A stretch of DNA of 64,000 bases from Betaproteobacteria bacterium (GTDB lineage: Bacteria > Pseudomonadota > Gammaproteobacteria > Burkholderiales > SG8-41): contig JAQGNH010000077.1 of the NCBI GenBank assembly GCA_028291945.1, positions 51,694-115,693 of the forward strand. Direction: 5' to 3'. The translations under genes and the position numbers were made by a program. The first letter of the stretch is position 1. The number at the start of each line of letters is the position of its first letter. Under the pieces are notes generated by a model. That model did no database searches and was not told the DNA's origin. It saw only the letters and a program-made list of their open reading frames with translations. Shown one piece after another: positions 8,764 through 16,764 of the stretch.

Positions 8764-9762
8764 TCACTCGGGAGTAACGCCAGCCTGCTTCGCGACCTTG
8801 GCCCATTGGGCGATCTCCGCTCGAATTTTCGTCGAGAACGCCGCCGGAGCATTTCCGACAGGCTCGAGCCCGAGACTTGTGAGTTGCTGGCGCACATCGG
8901 CTGATTGAAGCGCACGGGCGAGGTCCACGTAGAGCTTGTCCACGATCGGCGCGGGCGTGCGTCCTGTTGCAAGTATGCCGTACCAGATCGTCACCTCGAA
9001 CCCGGGAACGCCGGCTTCAGCGAGAGTGGGAATGCTGGGCAGGGCAGAGGACCGTGCGGCGGTGGTGACGCCCAATGCCCGCAGACGATTCGCCTGCACG
9101 TGAGACATCGCTTGCGGAAGTCCGCTGAACAACATCTGAACCCGGCCGGCGATCACATCGGGAACGTTCACGGCGCCTTTGAACGGCACGTGAACGATGC
9201 TGATCCCCGCCATCAGTCTGAAGAGCTCGGCAGTCAGGTGCTGGGCGCTGCCGATGCCGCCTGACGCGTAGTTGAGCTTGCCTGGGTGGGCTTTTGCAAG
9301 TTTTATCAGCTCAGAGAGCGACTTTGCCTCAACGCCTGGATACACGACGAGCAGGTAGGGTGCTGAGGTTGCCTGCGTAACGGGCGCGAAATCGCGGAGC
9401 GGGTCGAAAGGAAGCTTTGCAGAGATACTCGGCTGAATTGCGAAGCTCGGACTGGTCGCGAGCAGCGTGTATCCGTCCGGATTCGCGCGAGCGGTCAGTT
9501 CAAATGCGACGAGACCGCCGGCCCCGGGGCGATTATCGACGACGACCTGCTGGTTCCACGCTTCGGAGAGCTTGCGGCCAATGATGCGGGCTGCGACGTC
9601 GGTTCCACCGCCCGGACTGAAACCGACCAGCATTCTGACCGGCTTGGATGGATAGCCATGTTCAGTCGGCTGCATCGCGATCTGTGCTGCAGAGCTTGAG
9701 CACACTGCAAGGAACGCCACCGCCGCCCCGAGATGCGTCAACATTCGACCCAGCACCGTCAT
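8764..9762 (-). CDS. Bug/TctC-family periplasmic substrate-binding protein (1 of 9)
   Basis: The solute receptor of a tripartite tricarboxylate-type transporter; binds an organic acid or related compound in the periplasm. 332 aa with a signal peptide (cleavage near SSAAQ), then the family landmarks YPSKPVRMLVGFSPGGGTD, VVDNRPGAGG, PDGYTLL, HVPFKGA and LPSIPTLAEAGVPGF. The start is ATG at 9762, which shares one base with the lactonase stop; a longer frame back to 10146 is only the shadow of the lactonase gene. It is the last gene of a dioxygenase-lactonase-Bug operon, so its ligand is probably the substrate of those enzymes. No TctA/TctB genes adjoin. Confidence 0.93.
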   Translation of the reverse strand: MTVLGRMLTHLGAAVAFLAVCSSSAAQIAMQPTEHGYPSKPVRMLVGFSPGGGTDVAARIIGRKLSEAWNQQVVVDNRPGAGGLVAFELTARANPDGYTLLATSPSFAIQPSISAKLPFDPLRDFAPVTQATSAPYLLVVYPGVEAKSLSELIKLAKAHPGKLNYASGGIGSAQHLTAELFRLMAGISIVHVPFKGAVNVPDVIAGRVQMLFSGLPQAMSHVQANRLRALGVTTAARSSALPSIPTLAEAGVPGFEVTIWYGILATGRTPAPIVDKLYVDLARALQSADVRQQLTSLGLEPVGNAPAAFSTKIRAEIAQWAKVAKQAGVTPE

Positions 9763-10832
9763 CAACTTGCGAAGACGACGCAGGACGGGCTGCCGGTCTC
9801 GATAATCTGCCCTGTGGGGGTGAGCGTGCCCGTTACGCCGTCGATTCGAAAAACAACAATCGTGTGACTGTCTTCGTTGGCAGCATAAAGATGAGCGCCG
9901 CTCGGGTCGAGACAAAAGAAGCGCGGCGTGCGGCCTTGCACCGGCTCCCAGGCTATAGGCGCGAGCATTCCGCTCGTTGGATCGATCGCAAAAACACCGA
10001 TGCTGTCGTGTCCCCGATTCGAGACATAGACGAACCTTCCGGAGGGCGCGATAGCGATCTCGGCGCCTGTACTGTCGCCCGTGTACGTAGCAGGTAGTGT
10101 CGATGTCCGCTGGAAAGGCGCGAGCTCGCCCCGATCGAGATTCCACCTGTACGCCGTAACCGTAGAATCGAGCTCGTTCACCAGGTACGCGTAAGGGCTC
10201 GTAGGATGGAAGCTGATATGACGTGGTCCCGCTCCATAACGCGCTTTTGCGAACGGTTTGTCATGCGGTACGAGCCTGCCTCGCGTGGCATCGAAGTGAA
10301 AGAGGTGCACCTTGTCGAGACCTTTGTCAGGAGCCACGACGAAGCGTCCGCTCGGCTCGAAAATAGCCTGATGCGGGTGCGGGCCATGCTGCTCGCGTCT
10401 GTAAGGACCGGGTTCACCTTCCGGGACCACGAGATCGGTGCGCGGTGCGAGTGAACCATCCGTGTTGATCGGGAACACGGCGACTCCGGGGCCATTCGCC
10501 AGCACGACGTACCGGTTGCTCGGATCGGTCGTTACAGTCGACGAATTGTCGCCGCCGGTCGCTTGCTTGTTGAGCAGCGTCAGCTTGCCACTGTGCGGGT
10601 CTCGCGCGTAGGCGCCGATTTCCGAGGAATCGCCATGTGCCGAATACAGATAATTTTGCGTGCGATCGAGCGCGACATAGTGTGGATTCGGAATCGCATC
10701 GCAGGCGTCCACCTGCGTCCATTTGCCATGATCGATTCGAAAGACAGCGATCCCTTTGCCGCGGGCCTTGCGTTTCTCAGTGGTGAAACACCCGACGTAT
10801 GCAAACATCGGCTGCGTGCGGCTCACGTCCAT
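9762..10832 (-). CDS. Lactonase-family seven-bladed beta-propeller (6-phosphogluconolactonase-like)
   Basis: A 356-aa protein of the YbhE/Pgl beta-propeller lactonase family, without a signal peptide. Blade repeats are visible as recurring segments such as PNPHYVALDRTQNYLY, PHQAIFEPSGRFV, GPRHISFHPTSPYAYLVNE, AIAPSGRFVYVSNRG and TPRFFCLDPSGAHLYAANE. The family hydrolyses lactones, either 6-phosphogluconolactone or ring-opening catabolic lactones such as muconolactone-type compounds. The operon context (dioxygenase upstream, Bug receptor downstream, one-base overlap) favours a catabolic lactone over the pentose phosphate pathway. The start is weakly supported: no strong ribosome site precedes ATG 10832. 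Confidence 0.88.
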   Translation of the reverse strand: MDVSRTQPMFAYVGCFTTEKRKARGKGIAVFRIDHGKWTQVDACDAIPNPHYVALDRTQNYLYSAHGDSSEIGAYARDPHSGKLTLLNKQATGGDNSSTVTTDPSNRYVVLANGPGVAVFPINTDGSLAPRTDLVVPEGEPGPYRREQHGPHPHQAIFEPSGRFVVAPDKGLDKVHLFHFDATRGRLVPHDKPFAKARYGAGPRHISFHPTSPYAYLVNELDSTVTAYRWNLDRGELAPFQRTSTLPATYTGDSTGAEIAIAPSGRFVYVSNRGHDSIGVFAIDPTSGMLAPIAWEPVQGRTPRFFCLDPSGAHLYAANEDSHTIVVFRIDGVTGTLTPTGQIIETGSPSCVVFAS

Positions 10833-10911
10833 ACTCGAAGCGTCCGGTCTCTTAGCAGAGCGTTACAGCGTAAAGCCATTTGACAAGGCTCGCCATTTAC
10901 GTTGGCGGCGC

Positions 10912-11769
10912 TCATGCGGGGACTTCGGGTCCGACCGTCAGCCGTCGCATCTGCCGTCGGTACCCGTGATAGTCGTTGATGGCGTTGTGCAGTGTCGTGC
11001 GGTTGTCCCAGATGGTGAGCTGCCCCGGTTCCCATCGTACGCGACAGCTGAATTCCGGCTCGATGCAATGATCGTTGAGAAAGTCGATGAGCGGTTTGCT
11101 TTCTTCTTCCGTAAAACCGTCGAAGCGTATCGTGTGCAACGAGCTCACATAAAGCGACTTGCGGCCCGTGTCCGGATGCGTTCGGACGATCGGGTGCCGT
11201 GCCTCGAAGCCGTCGGCCTTGTCCGCATTCTGCAGTGCCATGTTTCCGATGCGGTCGTGGTGGGCGGCGCGTGGACCGCCTTTCTTATGCTTGAGTCCCC
11301 CGCTCGCGACACCGACCAGGCCCTCGATGAGTTTTTTCATGCCTGCGGAGAGCGCATCGTAAGCAGCCGCTGTGTTCACGTATAGCGTGTCCCCCCCTCG
11401 CGCCGGCGTTTCCAGTGCGTACAGCAGCGTCGCGCGCGGCGGTTTCTGCAAATACATCGTGTCCGTGTGCCAGTCGCTTCCGAAATTCTCTCGCTGATCC
11501 TTTTCCTTGATCACTTCCGTAATGTACGGATAACCGTCCATACCTTTTGCGAAGGGGTAGTAGCAGGGCTCGCCGAACTTCCCTCCGACGCGCATCATGT
11601 CCTCCAGCGACATGTCCTGACCGCGTATCGCGATCACGTGATATTCGAGAAAAGCCTGCCGCAGTTCGATCCACATCCGGCTGTCGTCGCGGTCCTTTAG
11701 ATTCGCGCCGTAAATTTCCGCACCGAGTGCACCAGCGGTCGGACGCACATCCATCGTTTCGTAGGCCAC
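10912..11769 (-). CDS. TauD/TfdA-family Fe(II)/2-oxoglutarate dioxygenase
   Basis: A 285-aa dioxygenase that would couple oxidation of an organic substrate to 2-oxoglutarate decarboxylation. The facial triad is visible: His101-x-Asp103 in SDWHTDTMY, and the distal His in WDNRTTLHNAINDYHGYRRQ, followed by the Arg-rich stretch that binds 2-oxoglutarate. The start is GTG at 11769, preceded by GGAGGAG at good distance; the frame extends further upstream without support. First gene of the operon with the lactonase (79-base gap) and the Bug receptor. Substrates in this family include taurine, alkyl sulfates and aryloxyalkanoates; which one is not readable here. Confidence 0.92.
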   Translation of the reverse strand: MAYETMDVRPTAGALGAEIYGANLKDRDDSRMWIELRQAFLEYHVIAIRGQDMSLEDMMRVGGKFGEPCYYPFAKGMDGYPYITEVIKEKDQRENFGSDWHTDTMYLQKPPRATLLYALETPARGGDTLYVNTAAAYDALSAGMKKLIEGLVGVASGGLKHKKGGPRAAHHDRIGNMALQNADKADGFEARHPIVRTHPDTGRKSLYVSSLHTIRFDGFTEEESKPLIDFLNDHCIEPEFSCRVRWEPGQLTIWDNRTTLHNAINDYHGYRRQMRRLTVGPEVPA

Positions 11770-11966
11770 GGGTCTCCTCCGCTCAGAGGAATCAGTATAT
11801 ATCAGGGGCGTGCGAGACCATGGCGTGCGACAGAACGCGCGCTGCCTGGCGCTATTCGCGTGCACCTTGCTGAGTGGCCGCAGCCGCGGCACACTCCGCG
11901 CACGAGCAGTGTGGCGCTTGACCTGGGTTGTGAGAATCGAACGTGCTGCCCCGTGAAAGGAAAATT

Positions 11967-13127
11967 GTGTTGAACAAAGCGGATCCCGACGAGCCCGCAG
12001 CTGTCGTCGTCGAAGGCGTGCCGCGTGATCTGACGCGAACGACGCTCACGGTGTTATGTATGGTCGGGCTCATCGCCGCCTCGTTCTGGATCCTGCGCCC
12101 GTTCATCCCTGCGTTGATCTGGGCGACGATGATCGTTGTCGCGACCTGGTCATCGATGCTTCAAACCCAGCAAGCGCTCTGGGGACGCCGCTGGCTTGCC
12201 GTTATTGTGATGAGCACCGCTTTGTTGCTTGCATTCGTCATACCGTTCTCTCTGGCAATCACAACGATCGTCGACAATGCCGACGACATCGCGAGCTGGG
12301 TAGGCTCGGTGAGCACGGCGCGGCTTCCAGCCCTGCCCGACTGGGTGCAGACGCTTCCGCTGATAGGCCACAAGGCCACCAGCATGTGGAAGGAGCTTGC
12401 TTCGACAGGGCCTGAAGAGCTCACTGCGCGCCTCCAGCCTTACGCGCGCAACATCGCACAGTGGTTCGTAGCCGAAGTGGGAAACCTCGGCATGATGGCG
12501 CTGCAGTTTCTGCTCACGCTCGTGATCTCCGCGATCCTGTACGCGCGCGGTGAAAGCGCAGCGCTGGGCGTGCTGCGTTTCTTCCGGCGCTTGGGCGGTC
12601 CGCGTGGAGAAGAAGTCGTTATTCTCGCTGGACAGGCAATCCGCGGTGTCGCGCTGGGCGTCGTCCTCACCGCCCTCGCGCAAAGTGTCGCGGGCGGCAT
12701 TGGTCTCGCGATCGCCGGGGTACCATTCGCCGGCCTGCTTACCGCATTCATGTTCGTACTCGCCGTCGCGCAGATCGGCGCGGGGCCGATTCTCTTTTGC
12801 GCTGTAGCTTGGATGTACTGGCAGGGTGATACCGGGTGGGCGACCGGGTTGCTCGTCTGGTCATTAATCGTATCAAGCATGGACAACGTACTGCGGCCAA
12901 TATTGATCCGCAGAGGCGCGGACTTGCCGCTGCTGGTCATATTCGCAGGCGTGATTGGCGGGCTTGTGGCGTTCGGCCTCGTCGGTATTTTCGTGGGACC
13001 GCTGGTGCTTGCCGTGTGCTACAGGCTCGCCAACGCCTGGGTCACCGAAGCGGAGCTCGGCGGTTCGCCCACGGGCGAGACCACCGATGACGAACCGAGT
13101 CCTGCCGAGCGTGTTCGCCATCGATGA
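11967..13127 (+). CDS. AI-2E family transporter (YdiK/PerM-like permease)
   Basis: A polytopic inner-membrane protein of about 386 aa. A hydrophobic hairpin at the N-terminus (VLCMVGLIAASFWILRPFIPALIWATMIVVATW) is followed by a soluble loop of about 100 residues and then a cluster of hydrophobic segments through LVIFAGVIGGLVAFGLVGIFVGPLVLAVCY, whose glycine-rich GVIGG...GIFVGP pattern is a family hallmark. Members export autoinducer-2 or act as Na+/H+ antiporters, but most are uncharacterised. GTG at 11967 is favoured because AAAGG lies six bases before it; GTG at 11943 is also in frame. Stands alone on its strand. Confidence 0.85.
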   Translation: MLNKADPDEPAAVVVEGVPRDLTRTTLTVLCMVGLIAASFWILRPFIPALIWATMIVVATWSSMLQTQQALWGRRWLAVIVMSTALLLAFVIPFSLAITTIVDNADDIASWVGSVSTARLPALPDWVQTLPLIGHKATSMWKELASTGPEELTARLQPYARNIAQWFVAEVGNLGMMALQFLLTLVISAILYARGESAALGVLRFFRRLGGPRGEEVVILAGQAIRGVALGVVLTALAQSVAGGIGLAIAGVPFAGLLTAFMFVLAVAQIGAGPILFCAVAWMYWQGDTGWATGLLVWSLIVSSMDNVLRPILIRRGADLPLLVIFAGVIGGLVAFGLVGIFVGPLVLAVCYRLANAWVTEAELGGSPTGETTDDEPSPAERVRHR

Positions 13128-13192
13128 TCTAGGCGGCGAAAGGCGCTATCCTTCGCGGTCGCGATTCCCTATAGAGTCGAAAGGAACCTCTC

Positions 13193-13466
13193 GTGTACGC
13201 GTATAACCCCGCTGCTCAAAATGAAATCAAGGGGTGGGATGTCGAGTTCAGACGCACACCTAGGCGGAGGCTCGCGCGTTCACCGATCAGCGATCCACAT
13301 AAGTTTTGCAGTCACCTATCGCAAAGCCGGAGGGGAGTGGAAGCTCGAAGTGTTCAAGGAGTGCGGCCATATGGGGTTAGTAGATCGAGGGCCTCAGACT
13401 GACCGCGCGCATCACATGGCGAAAGACTTTACCGCACGCGAGCTGCGTGCATTGCAAGCCGCTTAG
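13193..13466 (+). pseudogene. Remnant of an alpha/beta hydrolase, internally deleted and frameshifted
   Basis: The first roughly 30 codons from GTG 13193 (MYAYNPAAQNEIKGWDVEF, then RRTP) resemble the N-terminus of dienelactone/carboxylesterase-type hydrolases. From about 13305, in another frame, FAVTYRKAGGEWKLEVFKE then CGHMGLVDRGPQTDRA resembles the C-terminus of the same family, including the catalytic-His region (CGHM). The central part with the nucleophile elbow, roughly 200 residues of a normal 280-aa enzyme, is missing and the frames do not match. The simplest reading is an internal deletion leaving both ends. The recognition rests on recalled family patterns and is moderately sure. The 3' end reaches to within 25 bases of the next Bug gene. 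Confidence 0.55.
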
Positions 13467-13488
13467 AAAACGGCTGCCGGAGGAGCAG

Positions 13489-14451
13489 ATGCAAAGGGCA
13501 CTTTTTGCGGCTATTTCGCTTGGGTTGTGCGTGACGGTGACCCCTGTGCATGGCCAGAAGTATCCGATCAAGCCGGTGCGATTGATTTCGCCGTTTGCGC
13601 CAGGTGGCGGCACCGATATGCTCGGACGCGTTATTGCGCAGCGCGCAGCCGAAACGATCGGGCAGCCGGTCGTGGTCGACAACCGGCCCGGAGCGGGTGG
13701 AGCAATCGGGGCTGAGACGACCGCGCGCGCCGAGCCGGACGGCTACACCTTCATCATCGTTTCTGCGACATATGCTGCGTCGTCGGCCTATCGTCCGCCG
13801 CCGTACGATCCCGTCAATGACATACAGGCGATCAGCCTGATTGGCACCACAGGTCTGCTGCTGACCGTGCATCCCTCCGTTCCGGCGAAGAGCGTTCAGG
13901 AGCTTATCGCTTATGCCAAAGCGAACCCGGGTAAGCTCAATTTTGGCACGGTGGGCGCCGGTAGCAATGTGCATCTCGCGATGGAGCTTTTCAAGCTCAT
14001 GACGCACACGAATTTCGTAGATGTTCCCTATAAAGGCGGAGCGCCGGCAATGACTGCAATCGTCGCCGGAGAGATACAGGTGACAGCGATGAGCGTGGTG
14101 CCGAGTCTCCCTCACGTAAAGTCGGGACGGGTGCGCGCGCTGGCGGTCACGACCGCGAAGCGCTCCACTTATTTGCCCGACATACCTGCCGTAAGCGAGA
14201 CGGTAGCCGGCTACGAGGCGAGCCACTGGTACGGCATGTGGGGGCCGAAGGGCCTGCCGCGTAACATCATCGCGCTCTGGAACGGCGAGGTGGCAAAAGC
14301 ATTGACGACCGAGGAAGCGAAAAGCCGCATGAGAGCCGAAGGGCTGGAAGCTGGCGGGGGTCCGCCCGAAGAGTTTCAGCAGGTCATCAAGCGCGATGTG
14401 GAAAAGTGGAGGAAGGTCATCAAACTCGCGAAGATCAAACCCGAAGCCTGA
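13489..14451 (+). CDS. Bug/TctC-family periplasmic substrate-binding protein (2 of 9)
   Basis: A 320-aa periplasmic receptor. Start ATG 13489 is set by a perfectly placed GGAGGAG, and the following residues form a signal peptide cleaved near PVHGQ. Landmarks: YPIKPVRLISPFAPGGGTD, VVDNRPGAGGAIG, PDGYTF, DVPYKGG and the variant LPDIPAVSETVAGYEASHW, in which the usual ESGVPG loop is changed. It lies just downstream of the broken hydrolase, so it may have served the same lost pathway. The ligand is unknown. The next gene is convergent, so this gene ends its transcription unit. Confidence 0.92.
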   Translation: MQRALFAAISLGLCVTVTPVHGQKYPIKPVRLISPFAPGGGTDMLGRVIAQRAAETIGQPVVVDNRPGAGGAIGAETTARAEPDGYTFIIVSATYAASSAYRPPPYDPVNDIQAISLIGTTGLLLTVHPSVPAKSVQELIAYAKANPGKLNFGTVGAGSNVHLAMELFKLMTHTNFVDVPYKGGAPAMTAIVAGEIQVTAMSVVPSLPHVKSGRVRALAVTTAKRSTYLPDIPAVSETVAGYEASHWYGMWGPKGLPRNIIALWNGEVAKALTTEEAKSRMRAEGLEAGGGPPEEFQQVIKRDVEKWRKVIKLAKIKPEA

Positions 14452-14471
14452 CGGCAACGCACGCCGTCGTC

Positions 14472-15236
14472 CTACTTGCGTCTCGCGAATTGGATGCACG
14501 CGAGCCAAGCGGCCCACGCAATTGACAGGATCAGCATCGCGACGCCGACTCGATGCACAACAAATCCAACCGCTTGCGCGCGTGTCAGCAGACCCAGATC
14601 GCCCAGAACGTCGATGAAGTCGTGCGCACCGGTTTCTCCCGTGCGGCCGGTGAGCAGGACATGCTGAGGGAGCTGAGCATCGTAAACGTAGGGCGCGACG
14701 TCCATCACCGCCACCGCCGACCACCACAGCATGACTGCCGCAGCAAAAGGGTCACGGTTCTTCGCAAGAAAAATAGCGCCGAAGACGAGGGGCAGCCCGA
14801 CCTGAAAGAGGGAGCCGCCGAGCAGATGCATGAACTCACCGAAAGGTCGAAACAGTATGTGCCCGAACTCGTGGATGGGCACCATCGGCAGGTGCATGAG
14901 GGACGAGGCGAGTTCCCACGACGGAACATCCATCCGCGCGAGCTTGAACCCGTACATGATGAGCAACGCCAGCAGCGCAGCGCGTGCGTACACAATAGGG
15001 GTGTCGACCTCGTCGGGCACATCGAACAACAACACTCTGGCGCGAGCAGGAAGGCTCGGCTCGTCGCCATCGGCGGGCACTTGAGCGCCCGCTCGGCGCG
15101 GTGGCGAAAGCGTTATTCGCGATTGCAGATATTTCGCGAAAATGAGACCGCAGGCTGTGCAGACATCCCCTGACGGTTCAGCCGTGCCACGCTCGTGGCC
15201 ACACTTCGGACATGCCTTATAGGAGACCGCAGTCAA
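14472..15236 (-). CDS. Zinc-ribbon plus M50-like membrane metalloprotease
   Basis: About 254 aa. The N-terminus has a zinc-ribbon pattern (CPKCGHERG then CTACGLIFAKY). A central and C-terminal part holds several hydrophobic segments, with HEFGH in MVPIHEFGHILFRPF, the HExxH zinc site of site-2-protease-like (M50) proteins, followed later by AVMDVAPYVYDAQLP, where the Asp could be the third zinc ligand. It would act at the inner membrane; substrates are unknown. TTG at 15236 is the best start, one base past the TAG of the upstream flavoprotein gene, which suggests coupling; any longer frame is the shadow of that gene. Confidence 0.7.
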   Translation of the reverse strand: MTAVSYKACPKCGHERGTAEPSGDVCTACGLIFAKYLQSRITLSPPRRAGAQVPADGDEPSLPARARVLLFDVPDEVDTPIVYARAALLALLIMYGFKLARMDVPSWELASSLMHLPMVPIHEFGHILFRPFGEFMHLLGGSLFQVGLPLVFGAIFLAKNRDPFAAAVMLWWSAVAVMDVAPYVYDAQLPQHVLLTGRTGETGAHDFIDVLGDLGLLTRAQAVGFVVHRVGVAMLILSIAWAAWLACIQFARRK

Positions 15237-15237
15237 T

Positions 15238-16443
15238 CTAAAGTGTCGGGCTCTTGAACTCGCCACCGAGCGCGACCAGGCCCCACGGCGGCAGCTGCGC
15301 ATCCGTACTGAAGCTGAAGTGTCCGGCTGCTGCGCGCATATCGCGGAACTGGCGCTGAAGCGGTGAGCTGTCGTAAATCCCGTTCGCGCCGGCCATTTCG
15401 AACAATGAATCGACGGCGTCGATACAGAGCTTTGCGGCCATGGCGCTGTTACGTTTGTAGCGCAGCCGCGTTTCAATATCCGGAGAGCGTCCTTCTTCGT
15501 AGACGCCTGCGATGTCGAGCACGTCGTTGCGGATGACGAGGGCGGCCGCATCGATGTTTGCGGCGGCGGCGCTGATACGCAGCTGCACGGTCTGGAAGTC
15601 ACGCATTTTTGCTGCCTGATAATTCGTGCTTCGCGACTTCACCAGCTCGATGGCCGTTTCGAGCGTTGCACGCGCGTTGCCCACGAGGCAGCCGGCAATC
15701 CCGTTGCCGCCGATCGCCGACACCGGAATGCGAAACTGCGGATTGCGGTGCACTTCGAGTCCAGGCCACGAATGTCCGGGCTTGGACACATACATCGACA
15801 ACACACGGTAGGCCGGTACGTACACTTCCTTGCAGCGCACCGTCTTGCTGCTCGTCGCGCGCATCCCGAGCGTTTGCCAGTCGTCGAGCACTTCGTATTG
15901 CGAGCGATGCAGAAGACAGAATACATAGTCGATCGGCTTTTCGCCCTCGCGCACGATCGCCGCGAGCATGCTCCAGTCGGAATGATCGGTGCCCGACGAA
16001 AAGTTCCATTGACCCGAAAGCACGATGCCCGCGTCAGCGGGCACTGCGCGGCCCTGAGGAAACGCGATACCCGAGGCGATTCCCGCGTCGGGGTTCTCGC
16101 CCCAGACATCTTTTTGTGCTCTGGGGTCCCACCATGCAAGACTGCGATGGTGTGCAGCAAGATTGGTCACGACCCATCCCACGTTAATGTCGCCACGCGA
16201 AAGCATCTCCGGGATCTCGAAGTAGGTGACGAACGGCAGCTCCATGCCGCCCCATACCTTGGGTTGAAGGTAGCGCAGCAGACCGTTGCGGTTCAATGCA
16301 TCCATGACCTCGGGTGTGAGCTTGCGCGCCTGCTCGCATTTCGGCGCCTGTTCGCGCAGAAACGGGATGAGGTCGCGCGCACGTTGCAGGGCCTCTTCGT
16401 AGGTCACATCAGAAAAGCCTATGGCGGGGCTCGTTCTATCCAT
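15238..16443 (-). CDS. Acyl-CoA dehydrogenase-fold flavin monooxygenase (HsaA/HpaH-like)
   Basis: A 401-aa protein with the acyl-CoA dehydrogenase fold. LIPFLREQAPKCEQARKLTP at the N-terminus, SGQWNFSSGTDHSDWSML in the beta domain, and a C-terminal helical domain fit the two-component flavin-dependent hydroxylases (HsaA, p-hydroxyphenylacetate hydroxylase C2, pigment-production hydroxylases) better than true dehydrogenases. The usual catalytic Glu is not obvious. Such enzymes hydroxylate phenols using reduced flavin from a separate reductase; no reductase is next to it, although the flavoprotein at 1158 is in the same window. Probably transcribed with the downstream protease gene. Confidence 0.83.
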   Translation of the reverse strand: MDRTSPAIGFSDVTYEEALQRARDLIPFLREQAPKCEQARKLTPEVMDALNRNGLLRYLQPKVWGGMELPFVTYFEIPEMLSRGDINVGWVVTNLAAHHRSLAWWDPRAQKDVWGENPDAGIASGIAFPQGRAVPADAGIVLSGQWNFSSGTDHSDWSMLAAIVREGEKPIDYVFCLLHRSQYEVLDDWQTLGMRATSSKTVRCKEVYVPAYRVLSMYVSKPGHSWPGLEVHRNPQFRIPVSAIGGNGIAGCLVGNARATLETAIELVKSRSTNYQAAKMRDFQTVQLRISAAAANIDAAALVIRNDVLDIAGVYEEGRSPDIETRLRYKRNSAMAAKLCIDAVDSLFEMAGANGIYDSSPLQRQFRDMRAAAGHFSFSTDAQLPPWGLVALGGEFKSPTL

Positions 16444-16764
16444 TATTTAGCGGCATCCAGTAATCTTGATCGTAACAGTCACGTTGAGCCTCGTCGGCTA
16501 AACCATGACGCAAACTTAGAGGGCGCGCATCGCAGGCGCAGCTCGCCGCTCTAATGGAGCGCGCGGCTAACCATTTGCGGAACATCGTCGGGCATCCTGC
16601 TTATCCTCGGTGTATTGTAGTCGCCGGCAGGCAAGTCTTTAAGCCGAGATTCGAGCCAGCGCGCTACAGCCTAAACCTCGCGTGTTCGCGGCACGACCTA
16701 CCGCCCTCAGCAATGGCAGCACGACAACGCGCGCGTAACGCATTGCCACGCGAGTGTTCGGAAC
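16444..16764. other. Gene-free stretch between divergent/terminal gene ends
   Basis: 321 bases between the start of the flavin-monooxygenase-like gene and the stop of the GGDEF-EAL gene, both on the minus strand. The flavoprotein promoter should lie near 16444-16500. I see no convincing terminator, RNA gene or repeat. A 96-codon open frame on the plus strand (16554-16844) runs into the GGDEF-EAL gene, lacks a ribosome site and does not look coding. Confidence 0.5.

Noticed and set aside
9763..10146. N-terminal extension of the Bug gene frame upstream to 10146
   Set aside because: It runs antisense-frame through the lactonase gene, lacks a signal-peptide-like sequence and precedes a proper coupled ATG at 9762.
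13429..14727. 432-codon open frame on the minus strand
   Set aside because: Opposite-strand shadow of the Bug gene at 13489; Arg/His/Gly-rich, no family pattern.
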